Assembly (NCBI GenBank): GCA_013268835.1
Contig: JABFSX010000009.1
Coordinates: 1-64,000 of the forward strand
From: Candidatus Altimarinota bacterium
Lineage (GTDB): Bacteria; Patescibacteriota; Gracilibacteria; BD1-5; UBA2023
Direction: 5' to 3'
Length of the DNA stretch: 64,000 nt
Under the pieces are notes generated by a model. The model saw only the letters and a list, made by a program, of their open reading frames with translations, was not told where the DNA came from and did not search any database. Positions within the stretch are counted from its first letter, which is position 1. Each line of letters begins with the position of its first letter. Shown piece by piece: positions 19,934-30,985 of this stretch. Position numbers and translations under genes: made by a program.

Positions 19934-21328
19934 TTAATTGGATTGGCAATCACTACTTACACTTCATCCAGTAAGTCAGTTGATTTCACAACCAATTTCG
20001 ACAGATATGTTTTTTGTTATACTCTCAATATCTGGTTCAGTTGAGGTATCAAGTCAATCTTTGAGGTATCTTTCAAATTTTGATTTAATTCCATAATGGA
20101 ATACTGATAATTTTTCTTCTAAAAGCGGTACAAATGAATCAAGCTTTGTTTTGCTAAAATTTTCTGAAAGTGCTATTTTTTTGGTTGTAGCATAAAACTC
20201 AACCTGAGCAGGGATAATATATGGGTATTCATTCATATAGAGCCTTTGAGCCTCAGGTGTTAGAAGATATTCAAGGAATTTCATACTAGCAAGTCCATTG
20301 TTTGTATATTTTGAAATTCAGAAAAAATTATATTTTCCAATATTTTGCTTTTTTTGTTTGGATATTTGGATTATTCTTTCTGTTAAAATATCATTACTAT
20401 CAATAGATTCTTCGACACGCTTACTTGATTTTTCAAGATCCAATACAAGGCTTGGATATCAGAGAACCATAGAAATCTTTCATTCCATAAAAAGGTCTAA
20501 TGTGGTATTTTTCCCTTTTAGCATAGCTGGTTTTTCATCATTCAATACTTTTGTGTTTGCTGTATTTGTATCTTCCGTATTTATCTTACTATTTTGTGAC
20601 TCAAGAGCTCCATAGTTTAAGTATGATTCGAGAGTACTTTTTCTATCATAGACATCCGCATAGGTATCTACACCATCTTTAATGAGCCAGAGTGGGTAAA
20701 TATCAATCATATTTGGCGTATATGTTGGACTGAGTCATATATTTGTTGGATAAGCATCAGAACTTGATTCACTATAAGTGAGGTCAAGTTCATCAAGAGT
20801 TTTTGGTACATCACGAATAAGCGTTTTATTGTAAAATATTCCAAGAGTTTCAAATCAGAGTGGAACTCATTTTATTACGGTTTTTTTATCCTCTCATGTT
20901 CCAGTTGAATAAACAAGATCTCTAAAAATATCATCATATCGCTTTTCAAAATCTCAGAAATCAAGTACATCACCTGGAATGGGCTCAATTTTTGACTCTA
21001 AAATATCATCTTCTCATTTTTTTAACATAAATATATCAGGCCCATTTCCTTCTGTTATTGTCGAAAGAAGAAGAGTTCTATATCTATCCGGATCACTTGT
21101 TTGTTTTTCTATTAGTATCTCAGTTCTTGCATATTCTGGGGCATATTTTTTAAATCCATCAATTATTCCTTGATAAGATTCTGTTGTCCCATCAGTAATC
21201 CATATTTTTATAGTACCTGTTGATGGTTTCTTTTTTTGTTGTTGATTTGAGATATAAGTAAAACCAATTATTATTGATAGAGCAAGAATTCCTACTATAA
21301 CGAGAAAGATTATTTTTTTTTGAGACAT
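19934..21328 (-). CDS. Membrane-anchored extracellular solute-binding-like protein
   Basis: The product is 464 aa. An N-terminal anchor (KIIFLVIVGILALSIIIGF) has no lipobox cysteine. The rest resembles family 1 sugar-binding proteins of ABC importers: GTIKIWITDGTTESYQGIID, then GNGPDIFMLKKGEDD, VPKTLDELDLTYSE and FLEYLLTPEAQRLYMNEYPY. The C-terminus is cysteine-containing (IGCEINGLTGGSVSSDCQSN). No importer permease or ATPase lies nearby. It sits between the giant PKD protein and an M23/SLH protein. A surface sensor or binding module is therefore as likely as nutrient uptake. Confidence 0.75.
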
Positions 21329-21377
21329 AAAATGTTTTATTATACGTTTATAGTAACTATTTTTATAAAAAAATCTA

Positions 21378-22973
21378 CTATTTTTTCAATTGATCTCTTG
21401 AGTAAATGTTGCCAATAATTTCTACAGCACCTTGTCTTGTTAAGAGTGATTTTGGATTAAAGTTTCCTCATCTTGCTCGGATCTTGAATCCATAATCTTG
21501 AATATACTGAAACTTGAGATTCATAGCATTTGTATCTTTATATATTTTTATTTGGCTAGGATTTTTTTCAAATTTTCAAATTTTTACAAGCAGTTCGATG
21601 AACTCTTCTTTTGAGAGAAGTTTTTCAGGAAAAGCGTAGCTTCCATCTAGTATACCTTTTCTATATGAGGTTACTGCATACCCCTGGAATGGATCACCAA
21701 TATTTATATCAAGAAAATGACTTGTTCCATTTGTTGGTGATATATTGTAATATTGCATAAGCATCACAATTGCATCTTTTTGTGTAATTGTAGCATTTGG
21801 GTTAAATGTATTTCCATTTTGGAACATACATTTTGCGTCAATGAGTTGGTAGAGTATCTTTCATCATTTTGATGTATTACTTACATCTGGAAATCTCTTC
21901 TTTTCACACGTGGTTGAATACGTAATATTACTTACTATTTTTTGTGTTGTTGTCTTTGATAGGGCAGGTGATGTTCATCAAAGATTCATTTTTTCAATAA
22001 TACTCTCTACAGATGCATTTACTGGAATAAGTTCGTGCAAGTCTTCTTTTGGTATATTTGGTGCGCTTAAAAGTTCTATGCTATTTTCATTAGTTCATTG
22101 TTTTATATTTTTTCAATTTAGGTAATTTTCTATAAATAACATTGGATGTATACTGTATTGCAGTGCATTTTCTCTTCAGAGACCAGCATTTATAGAATCA
22201 AAAAAAGAAAGTCAATTTATTTTTGAATCTGATGAACTAAATGGCCAATAAGGATGAAATGGTGCATTTTCTGTATCTATTTGAATGTGAAGATGTGGAG
22301 TGGTTGCTATTCCTGTCATTCAGACACGACCAAGCATATCTCATTTTTTTATTTTTTTTCCTTCTTGGACACTGATTTCCGAAAGATGAAGATATCAAGA
22401 ATATATATCTTGTATTTTTCCATTTATATCAACATTATCATGTCGTATAACAACAAGCTTGTTTCCAGTCATATCAGCCTCGATAGTTCGAATAACTACA
22501 CCATTTGCAATGGAAAGAACGGGTGTTCCTATTGGTGCACGGATATCAATAGCATTATGACTCCCGTCATATTCTTTATAATTAAGACGATAGCTACCCA
22601 TATATGGTGTTATATATGTGTAATGTATGATAGTTGATTTTTTTGTAGTATTCTTTGTATCACTAAGTTCTATCGGATCATAGTTTGGTAATGGTATAAA
22701 ATCTGATATTGGTATATCGGAGAATTTTACAGTTTTATTCTGATATTCAGTCTTTGTCCAATCTGGAATATAGAGTATGGGCATAATGGTGCCATCAAAT
22801 ATATCACTTTTAACTTCAGTATAGAGAGAATTCCCCGCATTAATATAGGGCAGCCAAGATTGCTTGATTGCTATAAGTCCCCCAAGGATACAGTTGCATA
22901 TCCATATGGCCACAATGGCATAGTGAATATATTTATTATGAACAATAATCATATTTATTTTTATATTGTTCAT
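21378..22973 (-). CDS. M23 (LytM-like) peptidase-domain protein with SLH repeats
   Basis: The product is 531 aa. An N-terminal signal anchor ([17 protein letters not shown]) precedes an M23 domain. Zinc-binding residues are visible as [14 protein letters not shown] (H-x3-D, about residue 138) and [16 protein letters not shown] (HxH, about residue 224), plus [16 protein letters not shown]. From about residue 360 come SLH-like repeats ([49 protein letters not shown]). The likely role is cleavage or binding of peptidoglycan peptides while held at the wall. The start could also be the Met eight codons later (MIIVHNK). A terminator follows the next gene upstream. Confidence 0.85.
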
Positions 22974-23017
22974 ATCCTATCATAAAAAATCAAACTATGC
23001 AAATTTACACTATTAAT

Positions 23018-23045
23018 AAAAATCCCTATGTACATAGGGATTTTT
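23018..23045 (-). terminator. Intrinsic terminator after the pseudopilin gene
   Basis: AAAAATCCCTATG/CATAGGGATTTTT forms a perfect stem with a minimal TA centre, directly beyond the TAA of the pilin-like gene. It separates the pilin/FecR block from the M23 gene. Confidence 0.85.
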
Positions 23046-23046
23046 A

Positions 23047-23676
23047 TTAAAATTTACTTTTCCAATTGGTTATGGTAGATTTTAATATTACATTTTGAGG
23101 CATCTGCTCCATCCAATCTACAACTGATGTGATGCTGAGTTCTCAACTTGAAGCACCTTCTCTGATCTGGATTTCCCGAGTAAAACGAGAAAGGCAATTG
23201 GTTGTAACTTCGATAGTACATGGTGGACCAACTACAGTAGTTCAAGTTAGTACATAAAATCAGTCTTTATTCACCCATAGTCAGCTCCCTGAAGTTACTC
23301 ATGTAAGGTACCATGCTCAGTTATTATTTTCTAGTACGTATAACCGTGTTGTCCCTCAGCTTCCAATAGATCATCATGTTGAAAATGCAATATCACCAAT
23401 GCATCTTGCATCATAATCTTGTATTTTCCAACAGTTTACTTGGTCACTTGAAAATCGAAGCCAATTCGTATTTCTAAGATTAGTTACTCATTCGAGTCAT
23501 TCACGAGCAAGATTAATAGCCTTAATTCTGTTTTCAGAATCTTTTGCAAAGTAAATACCTGATATAACAGTAGAAAACATAGCTGCGATAGATACCGAAA
23601 GTATTGCCATCATTGCCATTATTTCTATAAATGAACTTCATTTTTTACCGAGATGATTCACCAGAGAGAGTGACAT
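23047..23676 (-). CDS. Type IV pilin-like (pseudopilin) protein
   Basis: The product is 209 aa. The N-terminus has a prepilin-type signal: VNHLGKKG followed by SSFIEIMAMMAILSVSIAAM, with Glu5 after the predicted cleavage glycine (the glycine is UGA). A long hydrophobic helix follows, then INLAREGLEGVTNLRNTNW, a common minor-pilin motif. The C-terminal globular domain ends VVDWMEQMPQNVILKST followed by ITNWKSKF, typical of PilV/PilX-like minor pilins. The start at 23676 overlaps the end of the FecR-like gene by 32 bp. The prepilin peptidase at 25656-26618 is the expected processing enzyme. An alternative frame ending at 23054 was rejected because it lacks pilin features. Confidence 0.8.
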
Positions 23677-25042
23677 TTTTAGATTCTTTTATTATGGTAA
23701 AAAGCTGGGTATAGAGGATTTCATCTTTTAATCCATAAAATTTAATGGTGTAAAGATTGATACCATCTCTCATAGTTTCATTGTCCATATTTGCAAAATA
23801 GTACCATGTAGTTGCATTTGCTGAATATTTTTGTAGGCGGTAGTCGTTTACTACAATGTAACTAACAGTGCCTTTCGGAACAGTTCATTGTACCTTTACA
23901 AGCCGATCAGTTGTTACAAATGGATTACTTCCAGGACTTATAATTCTAAAATCTTTACTTGATATTGGGGAACTGTTTGGCACAAGTTTAGAATCATTTG
24001 GAATAGCTTGTTTTCATCATAAAACAGTAATAACTCAAGTTTCTATTTGTTTTCAATCAGCATTATATGCCTTATATATGATATCATTTATTTTACTTCA
24101 AATAGGGAAATTTTCGATAGTAAAAGTCTTATTTACAGGGCTCAGATTTGTTTCTTGATTATTTATTGTTACTTTCTGAACTTCCGTAGAATTAATAGTT
24201 CATCGAACTACTATGTTCGGCGTTTCTATAATAGCTCAATTTTTTGGTTCTAATATTGTCACAAAAGATTCTCCTACAGGAGTGGATGTTCCAGTACTAG
24301 AATTTGATGTTCATGTATTTGTGGAACCTGAAGATTGAAGGTTTGTTAGAAGCTCCTTTCAGTTATTTCTAATAAAGAGTTGATTTTGAGTTATACTCTC
24401 ATCAATAGTACCCACTAATGATCCTATCTGCAAACCAGGATTAGATAGATCAGATCCAGAAATCATAATTCTATTACCAGCATGGAGTGTATATTTTCCT
24501 ATTGAAGTTGATATTGTGACATCACCTTTTAAAACATAAACAGTGCTATATATTTGATTATTTTGTTCAAGCATAATGATATCTCATATCTTTGTACTCA
24601 CGGTAAGATTTTTTAGCTCAATATCACTATTAGCTCAAATTTGATTAAGCCATATTCGACCTTTTGTCATATGGAGAACATCTCCTGTACTCGAATTTCC
24701 TATATAGGAAATTTCAGTTTTTTCATCCCCGTCAATAATCATGGAATTATTACTGATTTTTGCTCCACCAGTTTCGATGGAAAGTGATTTATCTCCAAGA
24801 TATAATGCTTGTCATCAGGTTCCTGTGATTCTATTCTTAGATGACTCAGACATAGCTATAAATACCGTGCTAGCATTGGAATCGGGTGTAACAATAAGAT
24901 GGGGTCTACTATTATCTATTTTTACCCCACTTGATAATGATCTGGCTATGATAATAAGAATCACAAGAGTACTCAGTACTCATACCCATAGCCATGGGAT
25001 AGAGAATGAAGGTGAACGAGATCTGGAATATTCATTTCGCAT
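23645..25042 (-). CDS. FecR-like single-pass membrane protein
   Basis: The product is 465 aa. One N-terminal helix (IPWLWVGVLSTLVILIIIA) places the rest outside. The central part resembles the FecR domain: GKISVE-like strands, LTVSTKIGDIIMLEQNNQIY, VLKGDVTISTSIGKYTLHAG and NRIMISGSD. A Ser/Thr-rich linker (SGSTNTGTSNSSTGTSTP) precedes Ig-like or PKD-like C-terminal strands (TPNIVVRGTINSTEVQKVTI). Glycines at several sites are UGA. It is translationally linked to the pseudopilin gene by a 32-bp overlap and lies 19 bp after the gene at 25062. The function is unknown. It may be a pilus-associated surface or sensory protein. Confidence 0.7.
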
Positions 25043-25061
25043 AGCTATCAAAAATAGGGAA

Positions 25062-25592
25062 TTAGTTTTTTGGAATAATACTTTCGATTACCGCGTAGGT
25101 TCAATCTTTTCATTTTGGTGTCCTGATGCTTACCGTATCACCAACAGAGCATTTATGGAAAGTGATGGCAGCCATAAGTACTTTATATGTTTTTGAGTCT
25201 GTAGTAATTTCATATTTTTCACCATTTTTTGTTACGATTCCAAGACTTGTATCAAACGGAATCTCCTCAATTATCTTATACTTTATTCATCAATTTGTAT
25301 CTATTGTTGCCTTAAGTCTACTTCATTGAACGAGAAGTGATTTTGAGGAATAGTTTTGTGGAACTGGATATACTGAGCCATCAGGCCCAAGCATCGAATC
25401 TCCAGTAAATACTCATTCTACAATTTTTTCATCTCAAGATTGATAACTATTGAGTCATACTGTACTTACCTCAAAGTCATCAGAAGATGTATCTCATATG
25501 ATAGATTCCAACATTTTTCTTGCAGTTCTGATAGAACTTTCTGCTGATTGTATAAGGTCTTTGAGAGCCTTTATTTGTTTATCTTGTACCAT
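25062..25592 (-). CDS. Conserved small Patescibacteria-type protein with coiled coil and beta-barrel
   Basis: The product is 176 aa. An N-terminal helix (IKALKDLIQSAESSIRTARK) is followed by a compact beta domain: EGVFTGDSMLGPDGSVYPVP, NYSSKSLLVQGSRLKATI, YKVLMAAITFHKCSVGDTVS and KGKDGTYAVIESIIP. I recall this pattern from uncharacterised proteins found widely in Patescibacteria, sometimes mislabelled as a ribosomal protein. I cannot confirm that without a search. No signal peptide is present, so it is probably cytoplasmic. The function is unknown. It lies between prepilin peptidase and the FecR-like gene in the same operon. Confidence 0.65.
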
Positions 25593-25655
25593 GTATATTT
25601 GGGATTATAGGATTAATTGAAGTATATGGGTTTTATTTCGAAAGTCGATATTTTT

Positions 25656-26618
25656 TTAATTGACATTTATTAAAAATTGTATGAAGAAATTTTCTATTTC
25701 TCTATAGAAAACTATACTAATAATCCATCAGATTCAAAGAAATGGACCAAATGGTATTTGAGATTTTGTCTTCTTTCAACGAACCAGATTCGTTATAAGG
25801 ATTAGTATTCATACTACGCTACCTATGATATAGGCAAATGAAAAGCTTGCAATACCGTGCAATGTACCAAGTGTAAGTCATATGAATATTGCAATACGAA
25901 GATCTCATCATCACACCCAGGTGGGTACATCTATTTCAGTATCCTCCTTTTTTTTTCTAAAAAAATCTATTATTAGAACAATTGGAAATGTTATATAACT
26001 ATAGAATAATTCTATAAGATATTTCCATTTTTTATTTTTTATAAAGAAATATCCTCCTGGAATAAGTATTTGGATATAGAAAAAAGTGTAGAGAATTAAT
26101 GCTCAAAAGAACCTATTTCATGTTGAAATATGAAAAGTATGAAAAGTATACTTAGTATACCCTACGAATAGTAGTGAAAAAAATGGAATTGAAAGAAGAA
26201 GAAGTATAGATGGTACCATAATCTGATCAGGTATTTCCATATATCGAATATCATAGAGTATATATACTCCAGTAGTAAAACCAAAGGCAAGAAGTAGTAT
26301 AAATTTGATGCTATATATATCTATATTAAGACGCATTGCAGAAAATGCAATAAGCATAAATATTATACCCATAACTATTTCTGCTATGAGATAAAATAAA
26401 GAAATATTTGATTTACAAAAAGAGCATTTTCACTTATTCCATATGTATGAAAATATAGGAAACAAATCTTTTATCTTTAGGATATTGTTACATTTTGGAC
26501 ATTCGCTTCTTCATCAAATAATTCATCACTTTCAACTGTGCCATCTTTCGATTAAAACAGTAGAAAAACTTCAGAATATGGCACCAAAGTAAAAAAAAGT
26601 AAGGAGAAAGAGGATCAT
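25656..26618 (-). CDS. pilD: Prepilin peptidase (type IV leader peptidase)
   Basis: This membrane aspartic protease/methylase cleaves and N-methylates type IV prepilins. It is 320 aa. Seen: FGAIFGSFSTVLIERWHSG, a zinc-ribbon-like pair RSECPKCNNILKIKDL and GKCSFCKSNISLFY, then the catalytic-type DIRYMEIPDQIM (first Asp of the DxR...IP motif), and several helices. The C-terminal catalytic area shows SQIPFGPFLGIGWIISIVFY, as in PilD. UGA supplies several Gly, including the conserved GGRSE and FGPFLG. Its likely substrate is the pseudopilin at 23047-23676. No pilus ATPase (PilB/PilT) is in this window. Confidence 0.9.
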
Positions 26619-26624
26619 ATTTTT

Positions 26625-27200
26625 TTATTGTCTCAATGAATAAATAGAGTTCAGATTTATTTGTTCGATAATACTAATGTGATTATTTTTTATATTAGCC
26701 GAAAGAATTCTCTCAAGAGGACTATTGGATATATTGTTGTATATGTACTTTAAAATAGGATCATCTCAAAGCATTTCAGGATTCATCGATCAGAGTGATT
26801 TAAGTATTCGCATCTGAAATATAGTATAATGACAATGATCGAGTAGATTTTTTAGTCCATAGCGTATAAGAAAATATGCGTCATCGTATAGCTGTATAGT
26901 TTCCTGATTATCTACACTTATTTGACCTATTATGTGGAGTGTTTTTAAAAAAGAAGCTATCTGTAAGTAGTTCCAATTTCGATTCCATCATGAAGTAATG
27001 AGATCAATATTTTTGATAGTATTTTTATTGTCGTCTCTAACGAGAAGTACCTCAATAACATCTCACAAGTCTATTCCGGTGATATTTTTTTTATTCCACC
27101 ATCACGTAATTTTTCAATATTCACGACTTATCATGACAATTCTTGTGTTATTGTCACGTATTTTGGTTATATTTAAGATGATAGCTCTAAAACGATACAC
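26625..27200 (-). CDS. recO: RecO-like recombination mediator, short form
   Basis: The product is 191 aa, with GTG at 27200 as the best start because no upstream ATG fits and the previous gene ends at 27206. The N-terminal OB-fold pattern of RecO is visible: YRFRAIILNITKIRDNNTRI, VMISREYGKITGWWNKK, IDLGDVIEVLLV. A helical C-terminal half follows. RecO helps RecR load RecA during gap repair. Family assignment rests on the N-terminal pattern; a zinc finger typical of longer RecO is absent. It is packed between prepilin peptidase (6 bp) and the propeller protein (5 bp), so it is part of the same transcript. Confidence 0.6.
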
Positions 27201-27205
27201 TTTTT

Positions 27206-29101
27206 TTATTTGAAAATAATTTTTCCATCAACAAACTCAAATTTTAGTTCGTATACTCAGCGATCAGTTGTGACATAAATAGATCCATCTCTTGGAACTT
27301 GTATACTTTTTACAATCTCATCTGTTTTTAATTCAAATTGACCCCTATATTCCCATGAGGTTATATCTTGAAAACGTTTTGAATTTGGTTGAAATATCCA
27401 AATACGATTTCAGTTATGAATATAAGTATAAGATAAATTCCCCTTTGTTATAAAGGTTGTTCAGAGTGTCGGATTGATATTCCATTCTCATGGAATTTTA
27501 TTTAAGACGATATTTTCGAGTTTTTCAGGGTTTCCCATATATCGTAAGATTTTTCAATCTTCCATATAAAGATAAATTCCACCATCTATACTAATGTCCA
27601 ATATTCATGGTTGAGTTTTATTTAAAATGCTTGCTTTTTGTGAAAATCAATTTATTCATGGCTTATGTCTTTCAATTTGATTTTTTTGAGAATTAAGAAG
27701 ATATATATTTCCATTGAAAGTTTTTATTCAAAGTGAATCCTCCCAAGAATTTTGTCAAGTTACGTTAACATAAGTAAATTCATCTCTTCTTGGCACAAGA
27801 ATATGATTTTGTTCTGTAAGTAGGAATATTGATCCGTCTTCTCCAGAGTCAAAAGTTCTTATTTTTTCATTTCAAGGAAATTTGATTTGTTTTAAAGTTT
27901 TATCACCTGTAACATAGTCAGTTATTGCTCACTCCTTTCCTATAAGGGTGAGTTTCTTATCTTTTTCAAAAACTCAAATTGGTGATATATTTGATGGATC
28001 AAATGGAATGAGCGTAGTAAAACGACTCATATCTATAGTTTGTATATCGTATACTTCTTTCTTCATAGAAGATATTTGTCCCAATAATTCTTGTATATCT
28101 ACAGTATAAACTTGCTCTTTTCTGAGATCGAATAATATCTTTTCTGCTGCAGCAATCTTAAGGTTAAACGCTGAAGGGTTTGTGGAGAGTTTTTGAGATT
28201 CTTCGATAAGTATTTTCGCTTGTATTAATAGATTTTTACTATCAGATTTTGTATTTTCAAGTACCCCAAGGAGGGTTGATATAAGTGAGTAAAGAAGTAC
28301 AAAAAGTAATATAAGCCCAATACTTAAGAAGGTATATTGATATTTTTTGTTTTCTAATGTTGGAAGTTTTTTTATATAATTTTTGGTTTTTTCCCACATT
28401 TTCTTACTTCGCATGTATTCAACTAAAAGAGTTCATTTATCTCGTATAATATCTGATTGTTTTCTTTTTTCTCGGGAAAATGTAGGAAAACTTGCATCAG
28501 GAGATCTTCGTGAAAGTCTCATAATATGAAGATTGCTTGATATTTCTCTTTCTAGAAGATTTGTAGTTGTCTCAATCCATGCACTTGCTTCCAGTCTGGA
28601 AAGTTCATCAAGTATTTCTTTTCCAAGAATTTGTTCAATATTACTACTTGTAAGATACACCGTGGCACCATTCGCTATTTTTCCGCTACTAATAGAATGA
28701 AATTCATAGTATTTATTTTCATGGACAGTTATATCGGTTATATTGGCATTTTTTTCTATTAAAATTCCATGTGTACCTCATATGGTTGCAAGGGTAAGAT
28801 TATCTCATTCAAGCATTGCAATTAAAACTTTGATATTCGAAATATCGGCTTCATCAAAACTTTTTATGAAGCTATTATAGTGTTCCGTTATGTATCAGAA
28901 GTCTTGAGATAATTCTTTTATATTCCATTCTGTTGAAGAAATACTCTCAAGAATATGGTCCTCAATTATACTTACCGTACTCTCATTGGGACCATCTATA
29001 ATACAAAAAATAGTCACAGCATCATGTGGAGTGAGTGTATGTGATCTTGTAAAACGGCCACTTGCTGTGTGATTATAGTGGAGTGAATTAACTTGTATCA
29101 T
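27206..29101 (-). CDS. Single-pass protein with PP2C-like N-domain and beta-propeller C-domain
   Basis: The product is 631 aa. Residues 1-200 look like a degenerate PPM/PP2C phosphatase fold: DAVTIFCIIDGPNESTVSII, LEGDNLTLATIGGTHGILIE, YYEFHSISSGKIANGATVYL. The usual metal-binding aspartates are not obvious, so catalysis is doubtful. A helix near residue 265 (YTFLSIGLILLFVLLYSLIS) crosses the membrane. A coiled coil follows, and then repeated blade-like units (GEDGSIFLLTEQNHILVP, GGIYLYMEDGKILRYMGN, DGSIYVTTDRGVYELKF) suggest an extracellular beta-propeller. Signalling across the membrane is inferred. The start at ATG 29101 lies 13 bp after the small gene upstream. Confidence 0.65.
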
Positions 29102-29114
29102 TGAATTATAAGGA

Positions 29115-29489
29115 CTAAATATTTAAAAGTCCAAGGCTATCCATAGCATCAGATTTAGATGTATCTGATTGTTCTGCTTGTTGTATTTTTTCTTTTGCTT
29201 TTTGTGATTGAAGTGATTGCCATTCAATAAGATGTTTCTCATTGAGAGTCTTTATCTCATCCTGATACTTAACATTGAGCTCTTCAAGCTGATTTTTTTC
29301 TGTTGTGAGAATATTGAAAAGACGATCAATCTGCTCATTTGTCATTGATGGAAGGATATCGAACCAATATTGTTTTTCATTGTTATCAATAGATTCACTT
29401 CACAATATCAGATCAACAAGGGCTCCAAATTGGACCTGTATTTCATCAAGGATAGTAAAGGTAAAATTATTTCGGATAATTTGTGCCAT
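29115..29489 (-). CDS. Small coiled-coil protein, unknown
   Basis: The product is 124 aa and cytoplasmic by composition. The N-terminal part reads MAQIIRNNFTFTILDEIQVQ and FGALVDLILGSESIDNNEKQ. The C-terminal half is a charged coiled coil (EKNQLEELNVKYQDEIKTLN) ending DSLGLLNI. One glycine is UGA. It is the first gene of the minus-strand surface block (down to 12119), with a divergent 119-bp promoter region shared with the Mur ligase. I do not recognise the family. Confidence 0.65.
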
Positions 29490-29572
29490 ATGTTTTATAA
29501 AAAAGTATGCTTGAATTGTATTCAATGTTGCTCGTTTCGCAAATAAAAATAATTCTCTTAGAGATATTTAAC

Positions 29573-29600
29573 TTGATTTTATTTTTCCATTCTCTATAGT
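29573..29600 (+). promoter_or_regulatory. Possible promoter giving a near-leaderless Mur ligase mRNA
   Basis: TTGATT (29573-29578), a 16-bp spacer and TATAGT (29595-29600) lie so close to ATG 29609 that transcription would start one to three bases before the start codon. No Shine-Dalgarno is visible upstream of the ATG, which agrees with a leaderless message. Confidence 0.35.
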
Positions 29601-29608
29601 TGGTACTT

Positions 29609-30883
29609 ATGCAGAATATCTTATTACTTTTTCTTGGTTTTTTTGCCCGTTTAATTATACAAAGGCACAAACCATTTGTCATCGGTGTTACTGGTACGGT
29701 TGGTAAAACAACTATCACAACTCATATTGCTCGGTTTCTTGTTCATCAGTTTTGAGCTAAGCAAGTAGGATATTCTCCTTACCATTATAATGGAGAATAT
29801 TGACTTCCTCTTACGATAATTGGAGTAAAATCTCCATGAAAAAATCCATTTTTATGGCTTTGGGTTTTTTTTATTGCTTGTACTCGATTATTTTCATCAT
29901 ACCCTCGATACCTTGTTCTTGAATATGGGATTGACCATCCGGGTGAGATGGATTTTCTTATTTCTATAGTGAAACCAGATATTGCTATACTCACTCCTGT
30001 TGAATCAAATCATCTCGAACAATTTGGGAATTTGGCTACATATCGAAATAGTAAACTACAATTAATTCTTGCTGCCCAACATAAGGTAGTTCATGAATCA
30101 TTAAGACAATATATAGATATTGATGTTTTATATTATAGCCTTGGAGCATTATCTGATATCGATGCATCTTGAATTGAGATAGGAATCCATGGAACTAGGG
30201 CAATTGTACATTACAATAATAAGAATTATCCTATTTTACTTCCCGCAATTGGTGCATTTCAGATAGAAAATATATTGCCACTCTATCCGGTTGCCAGTAT
30301 TTTGGATATTAATCCTGAACTATTATCTGAGTATACTCTTCATTTTATGCCTGAATCAGGAAGATCTAATATTATTTCTTGAAGTTATAACTCAACTATT
30401 GTTGATTGAAGTTATAATGGGGGGTATCTTAGTCTTCATGAGGGCGTTATTTCAATGAAATCTTTTTTGCATTCACATAGAATTATCTTTTTTCTTGGTG
30501 ACATGAGGGAGCTTTGACTTGTATCAAAAGAAATCCATGAAAAACTTGCAAATGAAATATTGGATAACATCCCACATGATGCTCGGGTTGAGTTTTATCT
30601 TGTTTGACCACTTATGCAAGAATACGTATATCCAATTCTTTCAAAGAAATTTACTGTTTATTCTCATCTTTCATCTCAAAAATCAGGAGAAAAAATCGCT
30701 AAGAGTCTCAAGAAAAACCAAATTGATACAATTATTTATGTAAAATGAAGTCAAAATACCATCTTCCTTGAAGAGGGAATTAAATTCTTTCTTCAAGAAA
30801 AAGATGATTCCAAAAAGCTTTGTCGACAATCCCATACTTGGATGCTTAAGAAAGGTGCTTTTTTAAAAAATTTAGAGAAGTAG
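29609..30883 (+). CDS. Mur ligase family protein (MurF-like, lacking the N-terminal domain)
   Basis: The product is 424 aa. The ATP loop FVIGVTGTVGKTTITTHIAR begins near residue 22, whereas canonical MurF has it near residue 105, so the N-terminal UDP-binding domain is missing and a hydrophobic segment takes its place. NYNGEYGLPLTIIGV-like and RYLVLEYGIDHPGEMDFL motifs, then AILTPVESNHLEQFGN, match the MurF/Mur ligase core. C-terminal domain: FFLGDMRELGLVSKEIHEKL and IIYVKGSQNTIFLEEGI. It probably joins an amino acid or dipeptide to a peptidoglycan precursor or related acceptor. Short Mur ligases of this type are common in Patescibacteria, as I recall. The next gene downstream encodes a wall hydrolase. 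Confidence 0.8.
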
Positions 30884-30985
30884 TAAATATACTAATACAT
30901 ATTATTTAATAATAATCTAGTTATTTTCGAATCAAATACGTATTAATTTGTGTATTTTTTTTGTTTAATATGTTACGATTGATAT

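Noticed and set aside
23054-23245. Minus-strand ORF beginning MNYCSWSTMYYRSYNQ
   Set aside because: It is a different frame over the pseudopilin C-terminus. The pilin frame is longer, has a prepilin signal and ends with the typical ITNWK motif.
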